A stretch of 64,000 nucleotides of DNA from Phyllobacterium sp. 21LDTY02-6 (GTDB taxonomy: Bacteria; Pseudomonadota; Alphaproteobacteria; Rhizobiales; Rhizobiaceae). Shown piece by piece: positions 1 through 8,405 of this stretch. The position numbers and the translations under genes are program-made. Every line of letters starts with the position of its first letter. The first letter of the stretch is position 1. Where the stretch lies: contig NZ_JAMJWD020000001.1 of the NCBI RefSeq assembly GCF_023554255.2, positions 372,001 to 436,000 on the forward strand, in the 5' to 3' direction. Under the pieces are notes generated by a model that worked only from the letters and a program-made list of their open reading frames with translations, was not told the origin of the DNA and ran no database searches.

Positions 1-276
1 TAGCAATGCCACTCCAGCTTTGATATAACCCGGCGCAACCAAGGCATTTAGCCCCACAGCCCTAAGCAAGTGCCTGATCATTTGATCAAGGGTATCGTTA
101 CCATTTCCGAGCCAAGCTCGGCGAAGCCGATCTGCAACGACCTTCACAATATGGATATTGCGGTATTGAATGTCAATCTCTATCGCCTCTGCAGCGCGCG
201 CCGTCTTAAAGTTTGTGGCACTTGCTCCATAATGCCGAAGTAATGCAACACGCGTCCCTCCTTGGGGGATAAATGG
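1..276 (-). other. Partial open frame at the left edge, unknown product, possibly a truncated gene
   Basis: A minus-strand frame is open from the left edge through the adjacent repeat, with no stop until about 532. The part outside the repeat (1-276) translates to a plausible globular stretch rich in Ala, Leu and Arg. It uses many A/T-ending codons (AAT, ATT, GAT, GTT), unlike the GC3-rich genes that follow. No credible start codon with a ribosome-binding site is visible before the frame enters the repeat, so the 5' end may have been replaced by the repeat. I do not recognise the family. It may be a foreign or decaying gene; it could also be a chance frame. Confidence 0.3.
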
Positions 277-663
277 AAACTTATCCCACCACTTTGAAAC
301 CGGGTTATTCTGTGCAGGTCCTTTCCAGTGGGGGAGCAGCTTCCGGTGCTGTTTCGATTGCTGGGGAAGGATGGCGTTGCCGGATGGTCGGAAGTGACCA
401 CCCCGACCGGCCGGCAAACTGCAGAAGGAAACGAGGGTGGCGCTTCGTTTTCCGGGTTGTTGCGTCTGACAAGCGCAGCAATGGCAGGCAAAGACGTCGC
501 GGGCGGTCTTCGGACCTCGACCCTGATACCACTACTGACGCGCTGAAGACCGCCCGTCTCCCCCATTTTCAATGACCAGACGCGATTTCGCGGGCGTGGT
601 GCGGATTTTCCGTATTCAATCCACCCCCCATGCAAATCACCAGCCTCCCTCATGCTCAGCACG
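277..663 (+). repeat. Copy A of a ~390-bp dispersed intergenic repeat
   Basis: This stretch closely matches the reverse complement of 52487-52870. Single- and double-base indels between the copies (for example near 360 and 530) break every reading frame, so it is not a conserved gene although several short frames cross it. It holds a perfect 12-bp inverted repeat, CGGGCGGTCTTC at 500-511 and GAAGACCGCCCG at 545-556, which would form a strong hairpin in RNA or single-stranded DNA. The outer end near 645-663 carries a degenerate CTCATGCTCAGC motif also found in the tandem repeats around 52.5 kb. Confidence 0.85.
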
Positions 664-774
664 AGGGAAATGGATTGATTGCAGGGAGATGTCGGCGGGT
701 GTTGTGCGCTTCTTTATTGACCATTGGCAAATTAGGGAGCAGTTGTGGTTGTACAAAGTTGATAGGAGCTAAAA

Positions 775-1110
775 TTGAAGAATCTGATTTCGTTTTGTGC
801 GGCAGGACTTCTTGCACTCTTCCTGGGGCTGACGTCCCTGAGTTCGTCTTTTGCGGCTCCCGTCGCAAACCCGAACGTGCCGGCGGCGACCAATGTCGTC
901 CAGGTGCAGCATCGCGACAAGCGGCGCTACGAGCATCGCCGCGACCGGCGCGATCGCTGGGATCGTCATGACCGCAGGCATCGCTATGACAATCGCCGCG
1001 ATCGTCGTGGCTATTGGCGGGGCCATCGCGGCCATCGCGAATATCGTCGCGGCTATCGCCGCCACCGTGATGGCTACTGGTATCCGCTCGCAATCTTCCG
1101 TCTCGGATAA
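775..1110 (+). CDS. Small secreted Arg/His-rich protein (BA14K-like)
   Basis: The protein is 111 residues. An N-terminal signal peptide (about residues 1-27, ending in SSFA) is followed by a highly basic domain from about residue 47 made of degenerate RRD/HRD/RGY repeats, and an aromatic tail with WYP. Small exported proteins of this kind, including the BA14K group, are common in Rhizobiales; their function is mostly unknown. The start is TTG, chosen because GATAGGAG lies just upstream (761-768) and the signal peptide begins there. A Rho-independent terminator follows at 1136-1164. The long frames on the other strand here are shadows caused by the Arg/His repeat composition. Confidence 0.7.
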   Translation: MKNLISFCAAGLLALFLGLTSLSSSFAAPVANPNVPAATNVVQVQHRDKRRYEHRRDRRDRWDRHDRRHRYDNRRDRRGYWRGHRGHREYRRGYRRHRDGYWYPLAIFRLG

Positions 1111-1135
1111 TCTTCCCGACGGGGCAGAACCATGG

Positions 1136-1164
1136 AAAGGCGGTCCGAAAGGGCCGCCTTTTTC
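1136..1164 (+). terminator. Rho-independent terminator after the basic secreted protein
   Basis: AAAGGCGGTCC and GGGCCGCCTTT form an 11-bp stem with one G-T pair around a short loop, followed by a T-run. It sits 26 bp after the stop of the 775-1110 gene. Because the stem begins and ends in A and T runs it may also terminate the minus-strand operon whose last stop codon is at 1163-1165. Confidence 0.75.
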
Positions 1165-2719
1165 AGTCCAAGCGATCGTCGGCGAGGCGATCTTTGGCGA
1201 CGCGATCTTTGGCGAGGTGATGGCCGGCGACGCGATCGTCGGCGATGCGATGGAAAGCGAGTGCATCACCGAGCGCCGCGACTTCCGGGCCAAGCGGCCG
1301 GTCCTCGCCGAGCGCCGCGCTCACCGAGCGGACGAATTCATGGACGCGGCGCGTTCCCTTGCCGCAATGGTGATCCGGCTGCAGATCCACCGCCTGCGCC
1401 GCCGCCAGCATCTCGCAGGCGATGAGCTGCCGCCACAGCACCAGCATTTCCGCACATTTTGAAACCGCCAAAGGCGTTTGCGTGGCGTGGTCCTCCACGC
1501 CTTCGGAAACGGCGAGGAAATCCAGCATCACCGGGTTTGCCTTGTGGCGGATGGCGCCTGTCAGGGCGGTGACGGTCTTCTGCAGGGGCACGAAACCGGC
1601 AGAGGCGCCACCGACCGGGGAGAGATATTTCGGCAGGCCGTTGCGCGCCCGACCCGTCAGCTGGATGAAGCGGGCAGCGCCGGCAAGCGCCGCCTGGGCG
1701 ATGGCGAGCCCCAGCGTTTCGAAGGCCAGCGCCATGGCCGGCGTGTGGAAATTTCCGGTGGAAAGAACGCGCTCCTCCTCGACCAGCACCAGGGGATTGT
1801 CGCCGGCGGCGTTCAATTCGGTCTCGACGGCGGCAATGGCCGTTGCCAGCGCAGCGCTGAGGGTGCCATGGATGGACGGGATGCAGCGCAGGCTGAGCGG
1901 ATCCTGCAGCGCCGGGCGGCGGCCATGGAGCGCCGACCCGTCGATCATGCCGCGCAGCAGTTCGGCTTCCTCGACCTGTCCGGCGGCGGGCCGGGCCTGC
2001 TGGATCGCCGGCGTCAAGATGGCGGGATTGCCGCCCATCGCCTCGAAGCTCAAGGCCGCCGCCGCGCGCTGGTGCGCCAGCAGCGCCCGCGCATCGGCGA
2101 GGACCAGCGCGCCATGCCCGGCCGACAAGGCGGAGGCGTTGATGAGCGACAGCCCGTCCTTCGGGCCGAGAACGATCGGCTCCAGCCCCGCCAGCTGCAT
2201 CGCCTGCCGGGAAGGGTAGACCGTGCCGTTCCATTCGGCGCGGCCGTCGCCGATCAGGCAGGTGGCGAGGGCGGCCAATATCACGAGATCGCCCGCACCG
2301 ATCGAGCCGATCGACGGCAGGAGCGGGTTCAGGCCGCTATTGAGGACCCGCAGCAGGTCGCCGAACAGATGGGGCGAGATGCCGGAGCCACCGGCGGCGA
2401 GCATGGAAAGCCGTGCCGCGAGGACCGCGCGGGCGATATCCGGCGCCAGCGGTGCGCCCACGCCCATGTCGCGGCCGCGGACGAGCTGTTGCTGGAAGCC
2501 CGCGGCGCCATCGCTGACGCTGGTGCCGATATTGGCGCCGAGGCCGGTGTTCAGGCCATAGATCGGCTGCCCGCCGGCCGCCGCCGCGTCGAGGATGGCG
2601 CGGGCCCGAACCAGGCGCTCCGCCACCTCAGGGGCCGCCGCCACCGGCGCATGCTCCCTGGCTATGGCCGCGATATCGGCGATGGAGACGGGCGAGCCGC
2701 CAAGCACGATCCCGCTCAT
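1163..2719 (-). CDS. Aromatic-amino-acid-lyase-fold enzyme lacking the MIO serine (ergothionase-like candidate)
   Basis: 518 residues, the usual histidine ammonia-lyase (HAL) length. Family landmarks are present: IYGLNTG (Tyr54), LIN (Asn194), SLRC (Arg278), GNFH (322-325) and EDH (Glu409). Where HAL has GSVGASGD this protein has GSIGAGD (138-144), so the serine of the Ala-Ser-Gly triad that cyclises to the MIO electrophile is absent. The QDPY tyrosine is Leu275. Without MIO normal ammonia elimination is unlikely. Ergothionase, which removes trimethylamine from ergothioneine, is an MIO-free relative from established work, and the operon encodes a betaine-type importer. The C-terminus (about 491-518) is a run of five-residue repeats encoded by six 15-bp DNA repeats. 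The start overlaps the upstream stop as ATGA. Family assignment is firm; the substrate is inferred. Confidence 0.8.
   Translation of the reverse strand: MSGIVLGGSPVSIADIAAIAREHAPVAAAPEVAERLVRARAILDAAAAGGQPIYGLNTGLGANIGTSVSDGAAGFQQQLVRGRDMGVGAPLAPDIARAVLAARLSMLAAGGSGISPHLFGDLLRVLNSGLNPLLPSIGSIGAGDLVILAALATCLIGDGRAEWNGTVYPSRQAMQLAGLEPIVLGPKDGLSLINASALSAGHGALVLADARALLAHQRAAAALSFEAMGGNPAILTPAIQQARPAAGQVEEAELLRGMIDGSALHGRRPALQDPLSLRCIPSIHGTLSAALATAIAAVETELNAAGDNPLVLVEEERVLSTGNFHTPAMALAFETLGLAIAQAALAGAARFIQLTGRARNGLPKYLSPVGGASAGFVPLQKTVTALTGAIRHKANPVMLDFLAVSEGVEDHATQTPLAVSKCAEMLVLWRQLIACEMLAAAQAVDLQPDHHCGKGTRRVHEFVRSVSAALGEDRPLGPEVAALGDALAFHRIADDRVAGHHLAKDRVAKDRLADDRLD
1172..1261. repeat. Six tandem 15-bp repeats in the 3' end of the lyase gene
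   Basis: Six contiguous 15-bp units follow GCGAT-N5-GCGAN (1172-1186, 1187-1201, 1202-1216, 1217-1231, 1232-1246, 1247-1261), with two to seven changes between neighbours. The period is a multiple of three, so unit gain or loss keeps the reading frame. Read on the minus strand they encode AKDRV/ADDRL-type pentapeptides forming the last ~28 residues of the lyase. Confidence 0.85.
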
Positions 2720-3717
2720 GCGAAACGCAGCCGCTGGCCGATCCCCAGCGTCTTCGCCTTTTCGAGCATGGCATGACCGAGGGCGATGTCGCTCAAGGAC
2801 AGGCCGCGGTGCCAGAACAGGATGGTTTCGCCGGCCTGTTCGCGGCCGGGCTTGAGACCGGCAACGATCTGGCCGAGTTCCGCGTGCAACGTTGCTTCGG
2901 AGAGCTTGCCCGCCTCGACATGGGCGCGCAGCGAGCCGAATTTGCCGCCCTTGCACTGGCCCCAGTCGTCGACGACCAGCTTGTCCATGATATCGGTCAG
3001 GGAGAGTTCCACCGCGCTCATCGTGCCATAGGGAACCACGAATGCGCCGGGCTTGATCCATTCGGTCATCAGCATGGGCTTCGGCTCGGGCAGGCGCGAC
3101 GCCTCGACGACGATATCCGCGCCATCGACGCAGTCGCGCCAGTTGTCGGTCACGATCACCGCCTTGCCGAGGTCGTCCGACAGCTTCTTCGCGAATGCCT
3201 CCCGGCTTTCCGGACGGCGGGAATGGACGCGGATCTCGTCGAAATCGAAGAGATGGTCGAGCAGCCGGACGTTCCAATAGGCCGTGCCGCGCGCGCCTAT
3301 ATGGCCGAGGATCTTCGAATCCTTGCGCGCCAGATGCTTCGCGCCGATGGCCGTGACGGCGCCGGTGCGCATGTCGGTTATCACCGTCGCGTCCAGTATG
3401 GCGCGCGGCACGCCGGTGCGCGGATCGAACAGGTTCAAGACGCCGAATTCCGACGGATAGCCATGTTTGTAATTATCGACGAAATCACCGACGATCTTGA
3501 CGCCGGCGAGATCCAGCGGTGCAACATAGCCGCGCAACACGTTGAAATGCCCGTGAAAACCCGGGTCCGGCTCCAGGTGGACGCGCGGCTCGACGACGGT
3601 CCTGCCTTGTCCCTGCGCGCCAAGCGATGTCTCGATGGCCGCGAGTATCTCGGCTTCGTTCAACGCCAATGCCTCGATGTCGAAGGCATTCAGATAGTCG
3701 ATATAGATCGGATTCAT
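2716..3717 (-). CDS. Ornithine cyclodeaminase / mu-crystallin family protein
   Basis: 333 residues, the normal length for the family of NAD(P)-dependent enzymes that includes ornithine cyclodeaminase, alanine dehydrogenase and ketimine reductases. Visible landmarks are EPR at 43-45, GVKIVGDF with the family lysine at 74, and a Rossmann glycine motif GHIGARG at 138-144. These enzymes deaminate amino acids or reduce imines in the cytoplasm. It overlaps both neighbours by four bases (ATGA), so it is translationally coupled to the monooxygenase before it and the lyase after it. In this setting it may process an amino- or imino-acid intermediate of the imported compound; ornithine itself need not be the substrate. 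Confidence 0.8.
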   Translation of the reverse strand: MNPIYIDYLNAFDIEALALNEAEILAAIETSLGAQGQGRTVVEPRVHLEPDPGFHGHFNVLRGYVAPLDLAGVKIVGDFVDNYKHGYPSEFGVLNLFDPRTGVPRAILDATVITDMRTGAVTAIGAKHLARKDSKILGHIGARGTAYWNVRLLDHLFDFDEIRVHSRRPESREAFAKKLSDDLGKAVIVTDNWRDCVDGADIVVEASRLPEPKPMLMTEWIKPGAFVVPYGTMSAVELSLTDIMDKLVVDDWGQCKGGKFGSLRAHVEAGKLSEATLHAELGQIVAGLKPGREQAGETILFWHRGLSLSDIALGHAMLEKAKTLGIGQRLRFA

Positions 3718-5039
3718 GATTCTTCCCGCGGTGTGAAGGGCGCTTTCAGCCCCAGGTTTTCGCGCAGCGTCGCGCCCTCATATTCGTCGCGGAACAGGCC
3801 GCGGCGCCGCAATTCCGGAACCACAAGCTCGGTGAAATCGGTCAGGCCATCCGGGAAATGCGCCGCCATGACATTGAAACCGTCAGCCGCGCCGCCCCTG
3901 AACCGCGCTTCGAGTTCATCGGCGATCTGCGCCGGCGTCCCCACCAGCTGCCAATGGCCGCGCGCACCGGCGAAGTGGCGGGCCAGTTGCCGGATGGAGA
4001 GGTTTTCCCGCCGGCCGAGATCGACGATCAATTGCTGGCGGCTCTGGATGCCGTCCGTCGGCGGCATTTCGGGCAGCGGCCCGTCGAGCGGATATTGCGA
4101 CAGGTCCTTGATGCTGAGGTAGCTCGCGAGCAGGCCGACGCCGACCTCGTCGGGGATGAGCTCCTGCAGCGCTTCATATTTGGCGCGGGCCTCGCTTTCG
4201 CTGGATGCAACGATCGGCGAAACCCCGGGCAGGATCTTGATATCGGCCGGCTGGCGGCCGAAGCGCGCCATGCGGCCCTTGAGGTCGGCATAATAGTCCT
4301 GCGCTTCCTGCATGGTCTGCGCGGCGGTGAAGACGACGTCGGCCGTGCGGGCTGCGAGGTTCTTGCCGGCATCGGATGCGCCGGCCTGGACCATGATGGG
4401 CCGGCCCTGCGCCGACCGCCGGCTTTCGAGAATGCCATCGACGCTGAAATGAACGCCCTGATGCGCGACCGGCGTCAGCGCCGCCGCATCGGCGAAGGTC
4501 TCGCCGTCGAGCACATGGGCATGGTCGCCGACGCTGTCCCACAGGGCGAGCGCGGCGGCTGCGAACTCCTCCGCCCGTTCATAGCGTTGCGCATGCGGCC
4601 GCAGCCCGCTCGAAACGAAATTCGCGGCTTCGAGCTCGCTGGCGGAGGTGACGAGGTTCCAGCCTGCCCGGCCGCCGCTGAGGCTGTCGATCGCCGCGAA
4701 CTGGCGCGCCAGCCCATAGGGGTCGTTATAGGTGGTGGATGCGGTGGCGACGAGGCCGATACGGGCCGTGTTCACGGCGAGCGCGGCGAGGAGGCTGAGC
4801 GGCTCGAACATGGTGGAGCGCGCCGCCTGGCTGGCAAGGTTCGGGTCCTTCTCGCGGATCGCGGCGGCGTCCTCGACGAAGATCATGTCGAATTTCGCCG
4901 CCTCCGCGATCCGCGCAAGGGCGATGAAATGGCCGATATCGGTTCCGGCATCGGCCACGGCCGAAGGGTGGCGCCATGCGGCGATGTGGTGTCCGCCGGC
5001 CATGAGGAATGCGCCGAGTTTCATCTGTTCGCCCATCAT
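3714..5039 (-). CDS. LLM-class flavin monooxygenase, NtaA/DszA-type
   Basis: 441 residues, typical of the NtaA/SnaA/DszA branch of bacterial luciferase-like monooxygenases. These use reduced FMN from a separate reductase to oxygenate C-N or C-S compounds (nitrilotriacetate, sulfones, sulfides). The N-terminus begins with the family GAFL-x-GGHH pattern, and RAGWNLVTS (about 135-143) matches the flavin-binding region. It overlaps the preceding monooxygenase by ATGA; the MM start is used because that overlap places it. No flavin reductase gene is present in the operon. The neighbouring betaine-type importer and MIO-less lyase suggest it oxidises a product of the same compound, possibly at sulfur; this is inference. 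Confidence 0.85.
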   Translation of the reverse strand: MMGEQMKLGAFLMAGGHHIAAWRHPSAVADAGTDIGHFIALARIAEAAKFDMIFVEDAAAIREKDPNLASQAARSTMFEPLSLLAALAVNTARIGLVATASTTYNDPYGLARQFAAIDSLSGGRAGWNLVTSASELEAANFVSSGLRPHAQRYERAEEFAAAALALWDSVGDHAHVLDGETFADAAALTPVAHQGVHFSVDGILESRRSAQGRPIMVQAGASDAGKNLAARTADVVFTAAQTMQEAQDYYADLKGRMARFGRQPADIKILPGVSPIVASSESEARAKYEALQELIPDEVGVGLLASYLSIKDLSQYPLDGPLPEMPPTDGIQSRQQLIVDLGRRENLSIRQLARHFAGARGHWQLVGTPAQIADELEARFRGGAADGFNVMAAHFPDGLTDFTELVVPELRRRGLFRDEYEGATLRENLGLKAPFTPREES

Positions 5040-6058
5040 CGTGCTCCGCCTGGCAGTATTGCGGGCGCGGCAAGGCCGAGATGCCCGCGCAGCGTATCGG
5101 CCTCATATCCATCCCGGAACAGCCCGCGTCGCCGCAGCGCTGGAACGAGCCCGTCCACGACAAGCTGCACGCCATCCGGCGCCAGCGGAGGATGGATGAG
5201 GAAGCCATCGAAATTTCCCTGCCAGCCGGCGATGCTGTCGGCGATGGTCTCCGGCGTTCCGACAAGTTCAGGCAGTTCCATCGGGAACTCGCGCCGAAGC
5301 GCCTCCGCTTCGTCCATCGACGTGGCGATATGAGGGGCGATGCTGGCGAGTATCCTCGGCTCCGGCCCGTTCCGGGACGATCGCAGGCGGTCGGCGATCG
5401 CGATCATCTCCTCGATGGTGGCAGCCTCGACAAGGATCAGCTCGGCCTTGCCGGCGGCAGGCGATTGCGCCGCGCCGGTAACGGTGGCGGCGATCACGGG
5501 CGCGCCCTGCGGCGACGGATTGACGTTGAGCGGGCCGCGCACGGTGAAATATTCGCCCTTGTGATCCAGCACGTGCATCTTGGCCGGATCGAAGAAGCGG
5601 CCGCCCTGCTTGTCGTAGAGGAAGGCGTCGGCATCCCAGCTTTGCCATAGCGCCTGCACCAGCTGCACATATTCGCCCGCCCGGTCCGAATTGTCGCCGG
5701 GGGCAAGGTTCCAGCCCGTGCGGCCATGGCTGACGAGATCGAGCGAGGCGAAGCGGCGCGCCAGATTATAGGGCTCGTGCTGCGTCGTGAGTGCGGTTCC
5801 GACCAGCCCGATCCTGCGGGTGACGGTCGCCAGCGCCGAGATCAGCAGCGTCGGCTCGAAGGGTGTCGCCTCGGGATGAAGCGCGCGCTGCGGGCGCTTG
5901 CCGGCGAGATCGGGCAGGAAGACGAAATCCAGCGCGGCCTGCTCGGCCAGCTTCACCTGCGCGGCGAGCGCTTGGAAGCCGAGCGCGGCCGTGCCCCTGT
6001 GCCGGCGCCAGGCCGAAGGATGATGCCCGAATGGCGAAAGTGACAATCCGATATACAT
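5036..6058 (-). CDS. Second LLM-class flavin monooxygenase
   Basis: 340 residues, a shorter luciferase-like monooxygenase of the same broad group as the next gene, with GLSLSPFGHHPSAW at the N-terminus, RRIGLVGTALTTQHEPYNLAR around 95-115 and GRTGWNLAPGDN near 130. The two paralogues differ clearly in length and sequence, so they probably perform different steps or accept different substrates. It lies 20 bp after the ATPase gene and is coupled by ATGA to the following monooxygenase. It needs reduced FMN from elsewhere in the cell. Confidence 0.85.
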   Translation of the reverse strand: MYIGLSLSPFGHHPSAWRRHRGTAALGFQALAAQVKLAEQAALDFVFLPDLAGKRPQRALHPEATPFEPTLLISALATVTRRIGLVGTALTTQHEPYNLARRFASLDLVSHGRTGWNLAPGDNSDRAGEYVQLVQALWQSWDADAFLYDKQGGRFFDPAKMHVLDHKGEYFTVRGPLNVNPSPQGAPVIAATVTGAAQSPAAGKAELILVEAATIEEMIAIADRLRSSRNGPEPRILASIAPHIATSMDEAEALRREFPMELPELVGTPETIADSIAGWQGNFDGFLIHPPLAPDGVQLVVDGLVPALRRRGLFRDGYEADTLRGHLGLAAPAILPGGAR

Positions 6059-6078
6059 CGCTGTTCCAAGTCTTGCCG

Positions 6079-7011
6079 TCAGACCGCGAAAACCGCCTCG
6101 CGCGTCAGTTTGCCCTGCACCCTGCCATCGCCATCGGTGACGCCGAGCACGTCGCTATTGGCCGCCACCATCAGCGCCAGCGCATCGCGCAGGTTGCTGT
6201 CGATCCCGACCGTCGCGGCATTGGCGCCGGGCTGGCCTTCGCTCATGGCCTCGCCCACCTTGAACAGCGAAAGCCGCTTGATGGCGCGGTCGATGCCGAC
6301 GAAACTCTCGACGAACGGCGTTGCCGGGCGCGAGAGGATGGTGTCGGGCGTATCATACTGGACGATCTTGCCTTCCTTCATGATGGCGATGCGATCGCCG
6401 AGCCGGATCGCCTCGTCGAGATCATGGGTCACGAATACCACGGTCTTGCGCACCCGCTGCAATATCTGCTTGAACTCGTCCTGCAGCCGGGTCCGGGCGA
6501 TGGGGTCGATGGCGCCGAAGGGCTCATCCATCAGCAGCACCGGCGGATCGGCGGCGAGGGCGCGCGCCACGCCTATTCTCTGGCGCTGCCCGCCGGACAA
6601 TTGGCGCGGATAGCGCGTGAGCATTTCCCGCGCATCGAGGCCGACCAGCGCCAGCAATTCCTCGGTTCGCCGCTTGATCCGGGCATCGTCCCAGCCGAGG
6701 AGCTTCGGAACGGCGGCGATGTTCTGCGCGATCGTCATGTGCGGAAACAGGCCGACCTGCTGGATAACATAGCCGATATGGCGGCGCAGGCCGACAGGAT
6801 CGACCCGCGTAACATCCTCGCCATTGACGATTATCTTGCCTTCGGTCGGCTCGATCAGCCGGTTGATCATGCGCATCGTCGTGGTCTTGCCGCAGCCGGA
6901 CGGGCCGATCAGCGCGGTCGTGCTGCCTTCCGGCACGATGAGCGAGAGATCGTCGACAGCCGCCAGCCCGCTCTCGGCATAGCGCTTGGTAACATGTTCC
7001 ATCGTGATCAT
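6079..7011 (-). CDS. Betaine/osmoprotectant-type ABC transporter ATP-binding protein with CBS domain
   Basis: 310 residues. Walker A GPSGCGKTT is at 36-44, the Q-loop around 84, the signature LSGGQRQR at 138-145 and Walker B VLLMDEP at 158-164. After the nucleotide-binding domain a C-terminal region of about 60 residues resembles a CBS domain, as in OpuCA/ProV-type ATPases that energise quaternary-amine uptake. The start (MITMEHV) gives a four-base overlap with the permease stop. It energises the two permeases encoded just upstream. Confidence 0.88.
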   Translation of the reverse strand: MITMEHVTKRYAESGLAAVDDLSLIVPEGSTTALIGPSGCGKTTTMRMINRLIEPTEGKIIVNGEDVTRVDPVGLRRHIGYVIQQVGLFPHMTIAQNIAAVPKLLGWDDARIKRRTEELLALVGLDAREMLTRYPRQLSGGQRQRIGVARALAADPPVLLMDEPFGAIDPIARTRLQDEFKQILQRVRKTVVFVTHDLDEAIRLGDRIAIMKEGKIVQYDTPDTILSRPATPFVESFVGIDRAIKRLSLFKVGEAMSEGQPGANAATVGIDSNLRDALALMVAANSDVLGVTDGDGRVQGKLTREAVFAV

Positions 7012-7649
7012 GCGGTGGCTCTTTCTGAGAAAAATATCCGCTCGGCGAGGCCAAGGATGAATTCGGTGGCGAGCGCCAGCAGCGCAATCGGCACGGCACC
7101 GACGAGAAGGCGCGACATGTCCATCATGCTGATGCCGACGGCAATGAAATCGCCGAGCCCGCCGCCGCCGATGAAGGGCGCCAGCGTCGCGCCGGCCAGC
7201 ACCTGCACAGCCGCCGTGCGCGCGCCGGCGAACATCGCCGGGGCAGCCAGCGGGATGCGGATCTTGCGCAGCACCTGGCCGCGGCTCATGCCCATGCCGA
7301 TGGCGGCTTCCACCGCGTCGGGATCGACATCGCGCAGCCCGACAAAGGCGTTGAGCAGGATCGGCGGCAGGGCGAGGATGGTGAGCGCGACGATGGAGGG
7401 CCATAGGCCGATGCCCAGCAGCGGCATCATGATCGCAAGGATGGCGAGGCTCGGGACCGTGCGCAGCGCATTGACCGAATTGATGATGACGAGCGCGAAA
7501 TTGCTGCGATTGACGATGAAGACGGCCAGCGGCAGGCCTATGGCAAGCGCGATTGCCAGCGATACGCCCGACATGACGAGATGCTGGCCCAGCGCCTGGT
7601 AGAACTCCGGCTGGTGCTCGATGATCCAGGTGAAAGCGGTGGCGAGCAT
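7008..7649 (-). CDS. ABC transporter permease, OpuC/YehW type (second)
   Basis: 213 residues with about six hydrophobic segments and the permease-ATPase coupling (EAA-like) region DAVEAAIGMGMSRGQVLRKI around 110-130, followed by GGGGLGDFI, a pattern typical of OpuCB/OpuCD and YehW/YehY permeases for quaternary ammonium compounds. It overlaps the ATPase by ATGA and starts two bases before the stop of the preceding permease, so the two permeases and the ATPase are tightly coupled. It should form an inner-membrane heterodimer with the next permease. Confidence 0.87.
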   Translation of the reverse strand: MLATAFTWIIEHQPEFYQALGQHLVMSGVSLAIALAIGLPLAVFIVNRSNFALVIINSVNALRTVPSLAILAIMMPLLGIGLWPSIVALTILALPPILLNAFVGLRDVDPDAVEAAIGMGMSRGQVLRKIRIPLAAPAMFAGARTAAVQVLAGATLAPFIGGGGLGDFIAVGISMMDMSRLLVGAVPIALLALATEFILGLAERIFFSERATA

Positions 7650-7651
7650 GG

Positions 7652-8293
7652 TCAGCGCCCCCGCATCATGCGCTTTTCGGCCTGGCTCAGCAGCAGGTCG
7701 AAGAATGTCGCCATCAGCGCCGTCAATATGCCGCCGACGAGGATCTTCTCGGGATATTCCTGGTCGATGCCCATCAGGATGATGGTGCCGAGGCCGCCGC
7801 CATCGATGAAGGCCGCGACGGTGGCGATGCCGATCACGGTCACCAGCGCGATGCGGATGCCGGAAACGATGAGGGGCAGGGCAAGCGGCAGTTCGATGCG
7901 CAGCAACCTTTGCCGGGCGCTATAGCCCATCCCGTCGGCGGCATCGAGCACCTCGGCAGGCACGCCGCGCAGGCCCGTCACGACGTTGCGCAGCAGGATC
8001 AGCAGGCAATAGGACGACAGGCCGACGAGCGCCGGCTTCATGCCGAGGCCGAGCCAGGGAATGAGCAGGGCGAAGAGCGCGAGGCTCGGTATGACGAAGA
8101 TGATGCCGGTGATCGTCAGCACGAAGGCATAGAGCTTCTGGTTGCGCGCGCACAGGATGCCGAGGACGAGCGCGATGACGAGGCCGATCGCCACCGAGGA
8201 CACGGACAGCACGAGGTGCTGCCAGGTGGCGGCGAGGATTTCGGGGATGTTGTTGGGAGCCCAGTTCAAGCAAGTCTTCCTGCATTTCTTCAT
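7652..8293 (-). CDS. ABC transporter permease, OpuC/YehW type (first)
   Basis: 213 residues, about six membrane segments, coupling region LDAADGMGYSARQRLLRIEL around 116-135 and the following FIDGGGLGT motif shared with quaternary-amine permeases. It is the first permease after the binding-protein gene and partners with the second permease of identical length. A gap of about 110 bp separates it from the binding-protein gene; that gap holds short inverted motifs (for example GTCAG-N5-CTGAC). Confidence 0.86.
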   Translation of the reverse strand: MKKCRKTCLNWAPNNIPEILAATWQHLVLSVSSVAIGLVIALVLGILCARNQKLYAFVLTITGIIFVIPSLALFALLIPWLGLGMKPALVGLSSYCLLILLRNVVTGLRGVPAEVLDAADGMGYSARQRLLRIELPLALPLIVSGIRIALVTVIGIATVAAFIDGGGLGTIILMGIDQEYPEKILVGGILTALMATFFDLLLSQAEKRMMRGR

Positions 8294-8405
8294 GTGGCGG
8301 CGGCGGAGATGCGTTCACCTCCGCCGCTGCAATTCTCTTCGGTCAGGCCGCCGTCAGGCAGTCTGACAGAGGCCCGGCCAGACAAGGCCCCTCAGGCAGG
8401 CCCGC

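Noticed and set aside
180-662. Overlapping frames of 72-160 codons in repeat copy A
   Set aside because: The same frames are broken by indels in copy B and composition is non-coding; treated as a repeat.
851-1462. Frames on both strands over the basic secreted protein and the end of the lyase
   Set aside because: Low-complexity shadows of the Arg/His repeats and the 15-bp repeats; no ribosome-binding sites.
1163-3277. A 704-codon lyase frame
   Set aside because: The first ~186 codons are antisense-like overlap with the ornithine-cyclodeaminase gene; the ATG at 2719 with ATGA coupling is the proper start.
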